Source: Streptomyces sp. ADI95-17 (GTDB lineage: Bacteria; Actinomycetota; Actinomycetes; Streptomycetales; Streptomycetaceae). Taken from it: a DNA stretch of 51,360 nt. The translations under genes were made by a program, and so were the position numbers. The DNA lies in contig NZ_ML123046.1 of assembly GCF_003846175.1 (NCBI RefSeq), positions 775,730 through 827,089 on the forward strand. The letters are read 5' to 3'. Below the pieces are notes generated by a model that was given only the letters and a program-made list of their open reading frames with translations, was not told the origin of the DNA and did no database searches. Each line of letters starts with the position of its first letter. Positions within the stretch are counted from its first letter, which is position 1. Shown one piece after another: positions 26,311-35,257 of the stretch.

Positions 26311-27717
26311 CCGGACCGGCGTCGCGTCCAGGCGGGCGGTGATGACCAGGGTGCCCTCCTCGATCTGGTAGTCCAGCGGCAGGGACAGGGCGCGCATGGC
26401 CGCGACCATGCCGGTGTTGGACGACTGGGTCACGGCATAGACGCTCTCGCAGCCCGCCTCGACGGCGAGCGCCACCAGGCGGCTCAGGAGCTCGGAGCCG
26501 ATGCCGCGGCGCTGCCAGTCGTCCTCGACGAGGAGGGCGACTTCGGTCTCGTCGCCGTCCCAGAGGAGGTGACCGAGCGCGACCAGCCGGCCCGAGGCCG
26601 TCTGCACGGCGAGCGTGCGGCCGAAGCGAGGGCTGAGCAGGTGGTCCAGGTAACGGTCGGCGTCGTGGACCGGCCCGTGGTAGCGCAGCCGCAGCGTCCG
26701 GTCGGAGCAGCGGTCGTGCATCGCACGTGCTGCTTCGAGGTCACCGCCGTCCGCGCGCCGCACGGTGATCTCGTTGCCCTCGGGCAGGGTGAGCACGTCC
26801 CGGCTGCGCGGCACGCGGGGGCCGAGCCTGGCGTCGAGCTCGACCAGGGCACGGGCCCGGGCGAACTCGGTGGGCGTGAACGGGAGATAGGGCCGTTCGA
26901 TGGTGATGGCACCTCCGGACGGATCACGCAGCCGCATCACCGTCTCCTCCAGCACTCCTTCGACGGGTGCGGTCTCGCCCGTCGCCCGGCCCGTGACCGA
27001 GACGGCGGGCAGCGAGTGGATGGTGCAACGGCCGAGCAGCTGCCGCAGTGCGAGGGGCAGCTCGGCCGCGTCCAGCGCGGTACGGGTGGCGAGGCTCAGG
27101 ACGCGCGTCGGGGCGTCGACCAGATCGTGCGTGTCGGCCCGCTCGATCCAGGTCGAACTTCCCCCGGCGGCGGAGATCGCCCGGCTCAGCTGCTGTGCCT
27201 GGAGCCGGGAGGGCGCGCGCAGCAGGAATTCGTCGACCGTGCCCCGGGCCAGCGGGTGCGTCTGCAGGGTGAGGATGTCGACCCGGTGCCGGGCGAGGGC
27301 TCCGCACAGCGCCGCCAGGCTGCCGGGGATGTCCCGCACCGTGGTCCGCATCCGCCACAGCGCCGTGTCCTCGGGTGAGGCGTCCGGACCCGCGGCGGTG
27401 GGCGTGTCCACCGCCGCGGGCCCGGCGACGTAGATGCCGAGGTCCGTTGCGACGCCGTCCCCCTCGGCGACGGCGCCGGAGCCGGTCGGAGGCGGGGCGT
27501 GGCTGTGCCGCCGGGCCCACCAGGTGTGGAACGCGGCCGTGACCGCCAGGGCCACCGCCGAGGCGATCAGCAGGTACGGCCCGTCCGGCTGGTGCCCGAT
27601 CAGGTTCGCGATGGCGTCGGCCACCGCGACCGCGGTGAACAGTGCGGCCAGCTCGATCATGTCCCGCCGCCAGTGGTGGGGGCGGCGGGCGGTCTTCGCG
27701 GATGTCACATCGGTCAT
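26278..27717 (-). CDS. Membrane-anchored ACT-GNAT acetyltransferase
   Basis: The 479-residue protein has three parts. Residues about 18-65 form two hydrophobic helices (MIELAALFTAVAVADAIANL and LLIASAVALAVTAAF). About 112-180 is an ACT domain (TTVRDIPGSLAALCGALARH). About 330-465 is a GNAT domain with the acetyl-CoA loop in DWQRRGIGSELLSRL. ACT-GNAT protein lysine acetyltransferases regulated by amino acids (Asn, Cys) are known from Actinobacteria; membrane anchoring is not a usual part of that description. The start ATG 27717 (MTDVTSAKTARR) is supported by the basic N-terminus before helix 1. It may acetylate enzymes in response to amino-acid level, which is inference. Confidence 0.82.
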   Translation of the reverse strand: MTDVTSAKTARRPHHWRRDMIELAALFTAVAVADAIANLIGHQPDGPYLLIASAVALAVTAAFHTWWARRHSHAPPPTGSGAVAEGDGVATDLGIYVAGPAAVDTPTAAGPDASPEDTALWRMRTTVRDIPGSLAALCGALARHRVDILTLQTHPLARGTVDEFLLRAPSRLQAQQLSRAISAAGGSSTWIERADTHDLVDAPTRVLSLATRTALDAAELPLALRQLLGRCTIHSLPAVSVTGRATGETAPVEGVLEETVMRLRDPSGGAITIERPYLPFTPTEFARARALVELDARLGPRVPRSRDVLTLPEGNEITVRRADGGDLEAARAMHDRCSDRTLRLRYHGPVHDADRYLDHLLSPRFGRTLAVQTASGRLVALGHLLWDGDETEVALLVEDDWQRRGIGSELLSRLVALAVEAGCESVYAVTQSSNTGMVAAMRALSLPLDYQIEEGTLVITARLDATPVRSLPPYEQAGR

Positions 27718-27819
27718 GGCTTCACTCTGACCGAGCGTTGTTGCCTGACCGCAAACGCTCTGTGACTGATGGGTTAAGTGTGGATCTAGTCCCTTATCAA
27801 CCACTTTCTTCCTATTGAA

Positions 27820-27939
27820 GGGCTGCGGTGCGGCCTTGTTCGAGGGCTGCGAGGCGGACGCATCGGAGGGCTGCGGTCCGGCCGCACAGATGGACTGCGG
27901 TGCGGCCGCTTCGACGGACTGCGGTGCGGCCGCACCGGT
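27820..27939. repeat. Five tandem copies of a 24-bp repeat
   Basis: Units start at 27820, 27844, 27868, 27892 and 27916. The consensus is close to GGACTGCGGTGCGGCCGC plus six variable bases. The array lies between two minus-strand genes, upstream of the ACT-GNAT gene. Because the unit is a multiple of three it keeps several frames open; on the plus strand it would encode an octapeptide repeat of type GCGAAxxx. No gene can be supported. Confidence 0.85.
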
Positions 27940-27948
27940 CCCGGGCCG

Positions 27949-30606
27949 TCACGCCCGTCCCGAGCCCTGCTCCCAGGCGGCATTCAGACGTACCGCCTGA
28001 CGTACCAACTGCGACGACCCGCCGCGCCCGGCCGCTTCGGCGAGGCCGGGTATCGGCTCCCCACCGCCCACCGCACCGCAGTGCTCCACGCACTCGGCGG
28101 CCACGGAGAGCAGGTCGCTCAGTCCGCGAGGCGCCTTCTCCTGCGCCAGCAGTCCTGGGAGGGCGCCGGTCAGCGCGGACAGCACCGTCCGGTACGCCCC
28201 GGTGGCGGCGGCGGTGCGAGCGGAATCCGCGAGGCGATTGGGCTTGATCAGACCGCTTCCGAGGAGGGTCGCCAACTGCTCGCCGAGCAGCGCCGCGTCG
28301 AGCTGCTGCCGGGCGGCCAGTATCAGCAGGGCGTCCACCGCCAGCAGCCGGTCCTCCGGATGCCGGGCCCCCAGCCCGTACGCCACCATCAGACGGACGG
28401 CCTCTCCCGCGGGTGCTTCGTGTTCGGCCAGCAGCAGGAGCGGCCGGAGGGTGTCGCGTATCTCCTCGACCACACCGGTCGCGATGTGCGGCAACAGCCA
28501 GGCGGCCAGTGTCTCGGCGTCCTCGGGCAGGGTGGCGGCCCACTGGTCCGGGTGGTCGTCCCAGTGGTAACAGTGGCTGTGCGCCGGGACCTGCGGTCGG
28601 CCGAGCCAGTGGAAGGAACGGGGGAACTCCTCCTCGATGAACGGGCGTTCCCGGCTGGCCATCAGCGCGCGCGACGACCGGACGACCGTCTGCCCCTGCC
28701 GGACCTTCTTCTCCAGATCGAAGCGGTACACCCGCGCGAGCGGTTCGTCGGCCCGCAGCCATGCCGCCAGCCGGTCGCCTTCAGGGGTGCCGAGCAGCGC
28801 CGCCGCCTCGGCGGCCCCGGGCTGGTCACCGCGCCGCACACGCAGCAGGGCCTGGGCGAAGTCGGCCTCGCCGGGCCGGGACCCGAGCCGCCGGCAGGTG
28901 CGCAGCCGCTCGACCAGCACGGCCGGGTCGAGCGAACCGGTGTGCCAGGTGGGGACGGCCAGCAGGAAGGGAGTGCCGCCGGTCAGCACCGCGTCGGCCG
29001 CTTCCCACAGCCGGGCCTTCAGGATGCCGTTCAGCGCGGCGTGGACGCAGGTCCCGGTGCCGGTCCAGGACTCACGTTCCTCCTTAACCGCCCGTGCCGA
29101 CACCCGTCCGAGCAGCGTGGCCACGACGACCTTGATGTCCGTCGCCGAGCGGAGATGCCGCTCGCTCTGCGAGGGCGGTTCGCCGTCGACCCACCACTCA
29201 CCCGCCAGCGCGTCACGCAATGCGTCGGTCAGGGCCGACCGGTCGCTGTGGGCATGGCGCACCAGCCCGTCCAGGGCCCGCTCGAAGGCGGTGACGTCCG
29301 GCGTCGCCGATCTGATCAGGGCCACCACCTCCTCGACCAGCTCGGGCAGCGTCGCAGGCGCAGGATCGAGGGGATGCGGCACCGGTACCGGGGGCAGCAG
29401 CTCCTCGTAATCCTGCGTCCCGGACCGCCCGACCGCCGGACCGCCGAAGACCTCGGCCACCATCGTGCGGTGGGCCGGGCCCAGCAGCGCGGCCGACAGG
29501 GCGAGTTCTTCCCGGACCGGGGCCCCGGCGGCGGGCAGGTACCGGGCCACGAGCTTGAGCGCCCGCTCCTGGATGTCGATGTCCTCATGCTCGAAGGCAC
29601 CCGTGACGACGGGCAGCAACTCGTCGACCGCCGACGGATCGCGGCGCAGTGCCTTGCCGAGCAGCACGAGCTGGGACCGGACCAGCTTCTTCTCGGTGCG
29701 GAACAGCACAGACGCCGAGATGTCCGCCAGGGACCGTACGGAAAGCTCACCGCGCCCGTCCAGCCGGGCGAGCACTCCCTGGGCGTGACCGGCCACGGTG
29801 GAGACGCCGTCCGCGGCCATCCCGGTCCAGTCCGCGACCCGCTCGGTCTCCTCCTGCTCGGTCAGTTCGAGCTTGCGCAGAAGACCGAGGAAGAACCGCA
29901 GTTCGTTGAGCTTGCCACCGCGCAACAGCCGGGTCACACAGGCTTCTACGAGCGCCGGCCGCTCCAGCAGGCCCTCCTCGGGGAGAGCGGCCAGCGTGGC
30001 GGACCACCTGCACGGATCGCTCGCATCGTCGGGCCAGAGCATCTGTGACGGCAGCTCCGTCACCTCGAAGATCCGTGGCAGCAAGGTGGCCGCGAACGGG
30101 TCGGTACGGAGCGTCTCGATGAGGGGCCGTGTCTTGTGACGATGCCACTGCGCGGTCGAGATCGCCTCGGCCCAGCCCCGCACGAAGCCTTCCGTCGTGG
30201 GCACGGGGCACTGAGCCTTCTTCACCAGCCCGGAGATCAGCTCGTACGTGGTCTCCGCGGTCGCGGGCCGGGCCGCCAGCCGGTGCGCGACATCACCGAG
30301 CCATTCCGGGTCACGGTCCGACAGGACCGCGAGGACCAGTGGGAAGGGTGAGCGGCCCCAGCCGGCCAGATCCCGGCTGCCGATCCAGGCGGCGCACGCC
30401 GCGGCGCCCGTGTGGCAGCCCGCACCGGCCACCAGCAGGGCCTTGCGGACCTTGTCCTGCTTGTCCCAGGACCAGTTCCGCAGCTGCTTCCGGATCGCCT
30501 TCAGCTCGGCCAGCGCCGCCCTGCGTTCCGCCCGGTCCATCCCGGCCAACAGGTCCGGCACGTCGTGCGCACGCGATTCCCGTACCGCGGTGAGGAGCTC
30601 GTTCAT
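27949..30606 (-). CDS. Large helical protein paired with the SWIM protein (DUF6493-like)
   Basis: The 885-residue protein has no signal peptide or membrane segment and is rich in Leu/Ala/Arg helices. The N-terminus (LLAGMDRAERRAALAELKAIRKQLRNW) resembles a family seen in Streptomyces that I recall as DUF6493. Mid-protein helices (FEHEDIDIQERALKLVARY) look HEAT-like, and a distinct region has RSFHWLGRPQVPAHSHCYHW with a His/Cys/Trp cluster. No catalytic motif is recognised. ATG 30606 has GGAGG six bases upstream and overlaps the TGA of the SWIM gene (ATGA), so the two are translationally coupled and probably work together. The family name is less certain than the pairing. Confidence 0.72.
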   Translation of the reverse strand: MNELLTAVRESRAHDVPDLLAGMDRAERRAALAELKAIRKQLRNWSWDKQDKVRKALLVAGAGCHTGAAACAAWIGSRDLAGWGRSPFPLVLAVLSDRDPEWLGDVAHRLAARPATAETTYELISGLVKKAQCPVPTTEGFVRGWAEAISTAQWHRHKTRPLIETLRTDPFAATLLPRIFEVTELPSQMLWPDDASDPCRWSATLAALPEEGLLERPALVEACVTRLLRGGKLNELRFFLGLLRKLELTEQEETERVADWTGMAADGVSTVAGHAQGVLARLDGRGELSVRSLADISASVLFRTEKKLVRSQLVLLGKALRRDPSAVDELLPVVTGAFEHEDIDIQERALKLVARYLPAAGAPVREELALSAALLGPAHRTMVAEVFGGPAVGRSGTQDYEELLPPVPVPHPLDPAPATLPELVEEVVALIRSATPDVTAFERALDGLVRHAHSDRSALTDALRDALAGEWWVDGEPPSQSERHLRSATDIKVVVATLLGRVSARAVKEERESWTGTGTCVHAALNGILKARLWEAADAVLTGGTPFLLAVPTWHTGSLDPAVLVERLRTCRRLGSRPGEADFAQALLRVRRGDQPGAAEAAALLGTPEGDRLAAWLRADEPLARVYRFDLEKKVRQGQTVVRSSRALMASRERPFIEEEFPRSFHWLGRPQVPAHSHCYHWDDHPDQWAATLPEDAETLAAWLLPHIATGVVEEIRDTLRPLLLLAEHEAPAGEAVRLMVAYGLGARHPEDRLLAVDALLILAARQQLDAALLGEQLATLLGSGLIKPNRLADSARTAAATGAYRTVLSALTGALPGLLAQEKAPRGLSDLLSVAAECVEHCGAVGGGEPIPGLAEAAGRGGSSQLVRQAVRLNAAWEQGSGRA

Positions 30607-31976
30607 CGCACACCTCCGGCGACCGGCGCACCGCGACGGACCATACGGACGGCCAGCGCGTGCTTGCACGGGCCCCGCCGCCCGCGATAGTCCGCCCACC
30701 ACTGGCAGGTACAACTCAGCATGCCGTCCTGCTCCCTCACCTGATAGCGGCGTTCTCCCGAGATCACGGTCGCCACGTCCCCGTCGAGCACCACCGCACC
30801 CGAGCCGGCCAGCTGCCGGGCCGCCACCAGGCGCGGATTGTGCCGCTCGGCCCGGTCGGCGTCGTACGGCAGCTCGCGGTGGAAGTAGGCCGCGTCGGCG
30901 AGGTCGTAGCCGACCCGGCCCGCCGTCCCCAGCCGGGTGAGCGCGGCCCGTACCCGCTCCACCGTGAGACCCGACTGCTCGGCCAGGTCGGCGGTGTCGA
31001 TCCGGGGATCCCAGGCCAGCAGCACGGACACCAGCTCGGCGTCGGCCGCGGTGTCATCGGTGGCCAGCGCGTCGAGCACGCCGCCCTCGCCCGAGAAACC
31101 GCGCGAGGCATCGGGCGAGAGCGTCAGCGTGAGACGCATGCCCGGCAGCACGACTTCCCAGGCGCTCGCGGTCGCCGCCCCCTCGGCGACCGGCCCGTAC
31201 ACACGCAACGACGTGGCATGACGCAGCACCCGCTGCAACGCCACCAGCCGCTCCGGTCCCGGCAGACACACCGCCCCGGCCACCGGCCGGGTAGTCGGCC
31301 GCAGCGTCTTCCCGGCAGGAACCACCCACCGGGCACCACGCGAGGCGTTTCCCGACGAACGCGGCAGCGAGCGGAGGAACCGGACGGCCTCGGCGGCCGG
31401 CAGCTCGGCCCGCAGATCGAAACCGGCCGACACCACCTGGGCCTCGGCGAAGCCGCGCAGCCACCGGTCGGGCAGCGGCACCTTCTTCTCCACGACCGGG
31501 CCGTCCAGAGTGGTGACGGCCATCTCGTCCGGGCCCACCCGCAGATGCAGCGGATCGTCCCCCGCAATCCGCGAAAGCGCCTCCCGCAGTGGATTGTTGA
31601 CATCCACATTCGTCGTGCCGTGACCCGTCCGCGCACCGTCCAGACCGTCCTGCAGCACGTCGAGGCGTGCGTACACCCCGCAGCAGCCGGAGAACGACTC
31701 GAAGCGCAGCCGGTCGCCATTGCCCGTCACGACCGGATCGAGCGACGAAGTCAGGGTGCGTTGGTAGTAGCGCGTGGACGCCACGTCCGCCACGGCCAGC
31801 AGGCCCCGGGCAGCGATCCCCGGCGACGTGAGAAAGCCGGAGAAGAACCGGGGATGGGGCTCGGCGCCCCGCGGCGTGAGGCCACCGGAGGTCTGCAGCC
31901 CGAGGAGCTGCCCCGTCTGCGAGGACTCCAGGGCTGACGGGCGTGCGTAGGCCAATGCCTGAACGGATCGGGTCAT
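30603..31976 (-). CDS. SWIM zinc-finger protein
   Basis: The 457-residue protein has a C-terminal SWIM finger of the CxCx(n)CxH form: CTC then WWADYRGRRGPCKH (residues about 427-446). Before it are a winged-helix-like stretch (LAEQSGLTVERVRAALTRLG) and a long beta-rich region of unknown role. SWIM domains bind DNA or proteins; actinobacterial SWIM proteins often sit beside large uncharacterised or MoxR/VWA proteins. The ATG at 31976 follows TACGGT by six bases, suggesting a leaderless mRNA. Its last bases overlap the start of the large helical protein, forming a two-gene operon. Confidence 0.85.
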   Translation of the reverse strand: MTRSVQALAYARPSALESSQTGQLLGLQTSGGLTPRGAEPHPRFFSGFLTSPGIAARGLLAVADVASTRYYQRTLTSSLDPVVTGNGDRLRFESFSGCCGVYARLDVLQDGLDGARTGHGTTNVDVNNPLREALSRIAGDDPLHLRVGPDEMAVTTLDGPVVEKKVPLPDRWLRGFAEAQVVSAGFDLRAELPAAEAVRFLRSLPRSSGNASRGARWVVPAGKTLRPTTRPVAGAVCLPGPERLVALQRVLRHATSLRVYGPVAEGAATASAWEVVLPGMRLTLTLSPDASRGFSGEGGVLDALATDDTAADAELVSVLLAWDPRIDTADLAEQSGLTVERVRAALTRLGTAGRVGYDLADAAYFHRELPYDADRAERHNPRLVAARQLAGSGAVVLDGDVATVISGERRYQVREQDGMLSCTCQWWADYRGRRGPCKHALAVRMVRRGAPVAGGVR

Positions 31977-32049
31977 GGAAAAACCGTAGATCCCACCACT
32001 GACAATCGGCCCCCGGCCATCACCCGGGGGCCCGTCGCCGGGCGTCGGT

Positions 32050-33630
32050 TCACTGCCCGACGCGCCCCGGCTGCAGCACCTTGCTGAACAGTACGGAGCC
32101 GCCCTGCGCCCGCAGTCGCACGGTCAACTCGCCGCTGTCGCCGTCGATGTCGACCTCCCCGAAGTACTGCGGCGACTCCATCGGCGACACGTTCGCCCGG
32201 TCCGGCGCCCGCACGAAGACCCGGTCGGGACCGAACGTCGCGTCGAGCTCGTTCGCCTGGAACTGACCGGCGGCCAGCGGCCCCGACACGAACTCCCAGA
32301 ACGGCGCGAAGTCCTTGAACGCCGCACGCTCCGGTTCGTAGTGCTGCGCCGACGTGTAGTGCACGTCGGCCGTCAGCCAGAGCGTGCCGGTGATGCGGTG
32401 GTGCTTGATGTACCGCAGCAGTTCCGCGATCTGCAGTTCACGGCCGAGCGGAGCCCCGGGATCGCCCTGCGCGACCGCCTCGAAGTCCGTCGCACCGTCG
32501 GTGACCACCAGTCCCAGCGGCATGTCCGCGGCGATCACCTTCCACACCGCGCGGGACCGGGACAGCTCGTGCTTGAGCCAACGCAGCTGCTCGGCACCGA
32601 GGATGCCCGTCGTGTCGTCGGGCTGACGGCCGGGGGAGTTGGCGTTGCGGAAGGACCGCATGTCGAGGACGAACACATCGAGCAGCGGGCCGTGCCGCAC
32701 CACGCGGTGCATCCGGCCCTCCCCGGAGGAGGCATGCAGCGTGGACACCGGGAAGTACTCGCAAAACGCCCGCGTCGAACGGGCCGCCAGCACATCCACG
32801 TTCTTCTCGGTGTACCTGGTGTCGTCGAGGATCTGCCCGGGATACCAGTTGTTGCGCACCTCGTGGTCGTCCCACTGAACGATCGAGGGGACCTGGGCGT
32901 TGAACTCACGGAGGTTGTGATCGAGCAGGTTGTAGCGGAAGTTCCCGCGGTACTCGGCAAGGGTCTCGGCAACCTTCGACTTCTCCTCGGTGGTGACATT
33001 GCGCCAGACCCGCCCGTCGGGCAGCGTCACGCTGGGCTCGATCACCCCGTCCGCGTAGATGTTGTCACCGCTGCACAGGAAGAAGTCCGGATCGAGGCGG
33101 CGCATCTCGTCGTACACCGCGTAGCCGCCGATGTCCGGGTTGATCCCCCAGCCCTGCCCCGCGATGTCGCCCGACCATAGGAAGCGCACCCCGTCGCGGC
33201 GCCGGGCGGGCGCCGTCCGGAAGGTTCCGTGCACCGGCTCGCCGGTGCGGCGGGGGTCGTGGGGATCGGCGAGCGTCACCCGGTAGTGCACCTGCTCGCC
33301 CGGCGGCATCCCGTACAGCGGTGTCGTGCCCGTGAAGTCGGTGCCGGATCCGACGAGCGGACCGTGCCAGGTGCGGGCCCGCCGGAACGACTCCGTCGCC
33401 GAAGTCTCCACGATCATCCGGGCAGGCCGGTCCGACCGCACCCAGACCAGCGCGGACGACGAGGTGACATCACCCACCTGCACACCCCATGCCGCGCGCG
33501 GCCGCCCGGACAGCGCGAAGGCGGGGGCCGCGGCACCCACCGCGGGGAGCGCGAGCGCGGCCGACGCGGCGAGCGAACCGCGCAGCACGCTGCGGCGGTC
33601 GGGGGACGGGAATCGCGGACGGTACGACAT
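32050..33630 (-). CDS. phoD: Alkaline phosphatase D, Tat-exported
   Basis: PhoD is a secreted phosphodiesterase/phosphomonoesterase used in phosphate scavenging. A twin-arginine signal is at residues 11-17 (DRRSVLRG), followed by a hydrophobic stretch and a cleavage-like APAFA. An Ig-like PhoD N-terminal domain follows. The metallophosphatase core has SGDIAGQGW, FLCSGDNIYADG, QWDDHEVRNNWYPGQ and LTADVHYTSAQHY. The length (526) is normal. The ATG at 33630 (MSYRPRFPSP) has GGAGG eight bases upstream. In Streptomyces phoD is activated by PhoP; one PHO-box-like unit (GGTCACCCGTT) lies upstream but a full direct repeat is not convincing. Confidence 0.92.
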   Translation of the reverse strand: MSYRPRFPSPDRRSVLRGSLAASAALALPAVGAAAPAFALSGRPRAAWGVQVGDVTSSSALVWVRSDRPARMIVETSATESFRRARTWHGPLVGSGTDFTGTTPLYGMPPGEQVHYRVTLADPHDPRRTGEPVHGTFRTAPARRRDGVRFLWSGDIAGQGWGINPDIGGYAVYDEMRRLDPDFFLCSGDNIYADGVIEPSVTLPDGRVWRNVTTEEKSKVAETLAEYRGNFRYNLLDHNLREFNAQVPSIVQWDDHEVRNNWYPGQILDDTRYTEKNVDVLAARSTRAFCEYFPVSTLHASSGEGRMHRVVRHGPLLDVFVLDMRSFRNANSPGRQPDDTTGILGAEQLRWLKHELSRSRAVWKVIAADMPLGLVVTDGATDFEAVAQGDPGAPLGRELQIAELLRYIKHHRITGTLWLTADVHYTSAQHYEPERAAFKDFAPFWEFVSGPLAAGQFQANELDATFGPDRVFVRAPDRANVSPMESPQYFGEVDIDGDSGELTVRLRAQGGSVLFSKVLQPGRVGQ

Positions 33631-33722
33631 CGAGGCGCCTCCGGGGCAGTGGTCAGCGGAACGAACGGGTGACCGGTCTGGCGTCCCCACCCTCGTTCCC
33701 GTCGGCGGCGGGCACACCAACC

Positions 33723-35210
33723 TCAGATGAACACCCGGCCACCGCCGCCGGCCCGTCCGTTCGCGCCCCGGTGCGCCGCCGCCAGCAGGCGTACGCCCCG
33801 TTCGATGTCGGGCGGAGCCAGATGCGCGTAACCGAGCACCAGACGCACCGCCCCGTCGTCGCCGGGCAGGGTGCCGCAGGCACCGAGCGGCCGCAGAGCG
33901 ACACCCGCACCGGCCGCGCGCGCCATGAACACCGCCTCCGGGCCGTACCGCTCGGGCAACGCGGCGATGATGTGGAGACCCGCCGCGATCCCGCTCACCT
34001 CGGTTCCGGGGAAGTGCTCCGCCAGCATCGATGTGAGCGTGTCACGGCGCTCGCGATAGGCGCGCTGACAGCGGCGCAATTGCCGGTCGTAGCCGCCGCG
34101 GGTGATGAAGTCGGCGAGGACCGCCTGGTCGACGGCCGGATTGCCCAGATCCATCGTGCGCTTGCGGGCGACGATCTCGTCGGTCATGTCCGCCGGCGCG
34201 AGAAGCCAGCCCAGCCGGAGCCCGGGGGCCAGCGACTTGCTCACCGAGCCGGTGTACGCGACGTGCTCCGGATCGAGCCCCTGAAGCGCGCCGACGGGTG
34301 CGCGGTCGTAGCGGAAATCGCCGTCGTAGTCGTCCTCCACGATCAACCCGTCCGTGGCGCGCGCCCACTCCAGGAGCCGGCCGCGGCGGGCGGCCGAGTA
34401 GGCGATCCCGGTGGGGAACTGGTGCGCCGGCGTGGTGACGACGGCGCGCACGCCCGAGCGTACGAGGGGCTCGGTCGCCAGCCCCTCGTCGTCGAGCGGC
34501 AGGCCGATGGTGGTGATGCCCGCGGAGGCGAACAGCGCGGAGTGTTCGGGGCTCCCGGGATCCTCGACGCCGACGGACCGCATCCCCCGCCCGTGCAGCA
34601 CGAACCCCAGCAGAGTCGTCGCCTGAGCCACGCCGGAGCACACCACCAGGCGCTCCGGATCGGCGACCACGCCACGGCGTCTGGAAAGCAGCGCGGCCAG
34701 GGCCTCCCGCAGGACGGGCAGCCCGCGCGGATCGGGGTAGCCGAGCGCGCCGTGCGGCAGCCGGCCGAGCACCGAGCGATGGGCCGCGGCCCAGGCACTG
34801 CGCGGGAAGAGCGACAGATCGGGCGTGCCGGGCCGGAAGTCCACGCACACGTCCTCGGCCCGCGGAGCGAGATCACGCGCCCCCGGCACCGGAGCCCGGA
34901 CCGCCTCGCTCACCCAGGTGCCCGCGCCACGTCCGCTGCGCAGATAGCCCTCGGCCGTGAGCTGCTCGTACGCCTCTGTGACCAGCCCACGCGACACCCG
35001 CAGATCGGCGGCCAGTGCACGGCTGGACGGCAGCCGCGTGCCCGGAACGAGACGACCGGAGCGTACGGCTTCGCGCAGGGCCGACTGAAGGGCACGGCCA
35101 CGCCGCCGGGGCGGCGCCGAGGCGGCCGGAAGCAGCAACTCCCAGGCGGCGGCGCCGAACTCCTCCCCTTGAGAGCGGTCCGGCCGCGAATTGGTCCCCG
35201 AAGACATCAT
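33723..35210 (-). CDS. MocR-family regulator (GntR HTH + aminotransferase fold)
   Basis: The 495-residue protein has a GntR-type winged helix (residues about 35-100, ALREAVRSGRLVPGTRLPSS, SRGLVTEAYEQLTAEGYL) joined to a fold-type I aminotransferase domain. The PLP Lys is in YTGSVSKSLAPGLRLGW, with IVEDDYDGDFRYD upstream. MocR proteins use PLP or its adducts as effectors and commonly regulate a divergent gene. Here that is an EamA exporter, with GGACC direct repeats between. Two adjacent ATG codons (35210, 35207) can start it. There is no good ribosome site. Confidence 0.9.
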   Translation of the reverse strand: MMSSGTNSRPDRSQGEEFGAAAWELLLPAASAPPRRRGRALQSALREAVRSGRLVPGTRLPSSRALAADLRVSRGLVTEAYEQLTAEGYLRSGRGAGTWVSEAVRAPVPGARDLAPRAEDVCVDFRPGTPDLSLFPRSAWAAAHRSVLGRLPHGALGYPDPRGLPVLREALAALLSRRRGVVADPERLVVCSGVAQATTLLGFVLHGRGMRSVGVEDPGSPEHSALFASAGITTIGLPLDDEGLATEPLVRSGVRAVVTTPAHQFPTGIAYSAARRGRLLEWARATDGLIVEDDYDGDFRYDRAPVGALQGLDPEHVAYTGSVSKSLAPGLRLGWLLAPADMTDEIVARKRTMDLGNPAVDQAVLADFITRGGYDRQLRRCQRAYRERRDTLTSMLAEHFPGTEVSGIAAGLHIIAALPERYGPEAVFMARAAGAGVALRPLGACGTLPGDDGAVRLVLGYAHLAPPDIERGVRLLAAAHRGANGRAGGGGRVFI

Positions 35211-35216
35211 GAAAGT

Positions 35217-35250
35217 GGACCTTAAACCGGACCGCCCGGCTGCCTAGCGT
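35217..35250. promoter_or_regulatory. MocR/EamA intergenic promoter and direct repeats
   Basis: GGACC occurs at 35217 and 35229, spaced 12 bases apart, a typical geometry for MocR operators built of direct repeats. A -10-like TAGCGT (35245-35250) lies seven bases before the EamA ATG, with TTAAAC at about the -35 distance, so a repressor bound here would cover that promoter. Confidence 0.5.
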
Positions 35251-35257
35251 CGATGCC

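Noticed and set aside
27815..28000. Plus-strand ORF of 61 codons with Cys-containing octapeptide repeats
   Set aside because: It follows from the 24-bp DNA repeat, has only a TTG start without ribosome site, and overlaps the end of the large helical protein gene.
33640..33700. PHO box upstream of phoD
   Set aside because: One 11-bp unit is similar to the consensus, but adjacent units do not match, so a PhoP site is not claimed as a feature.
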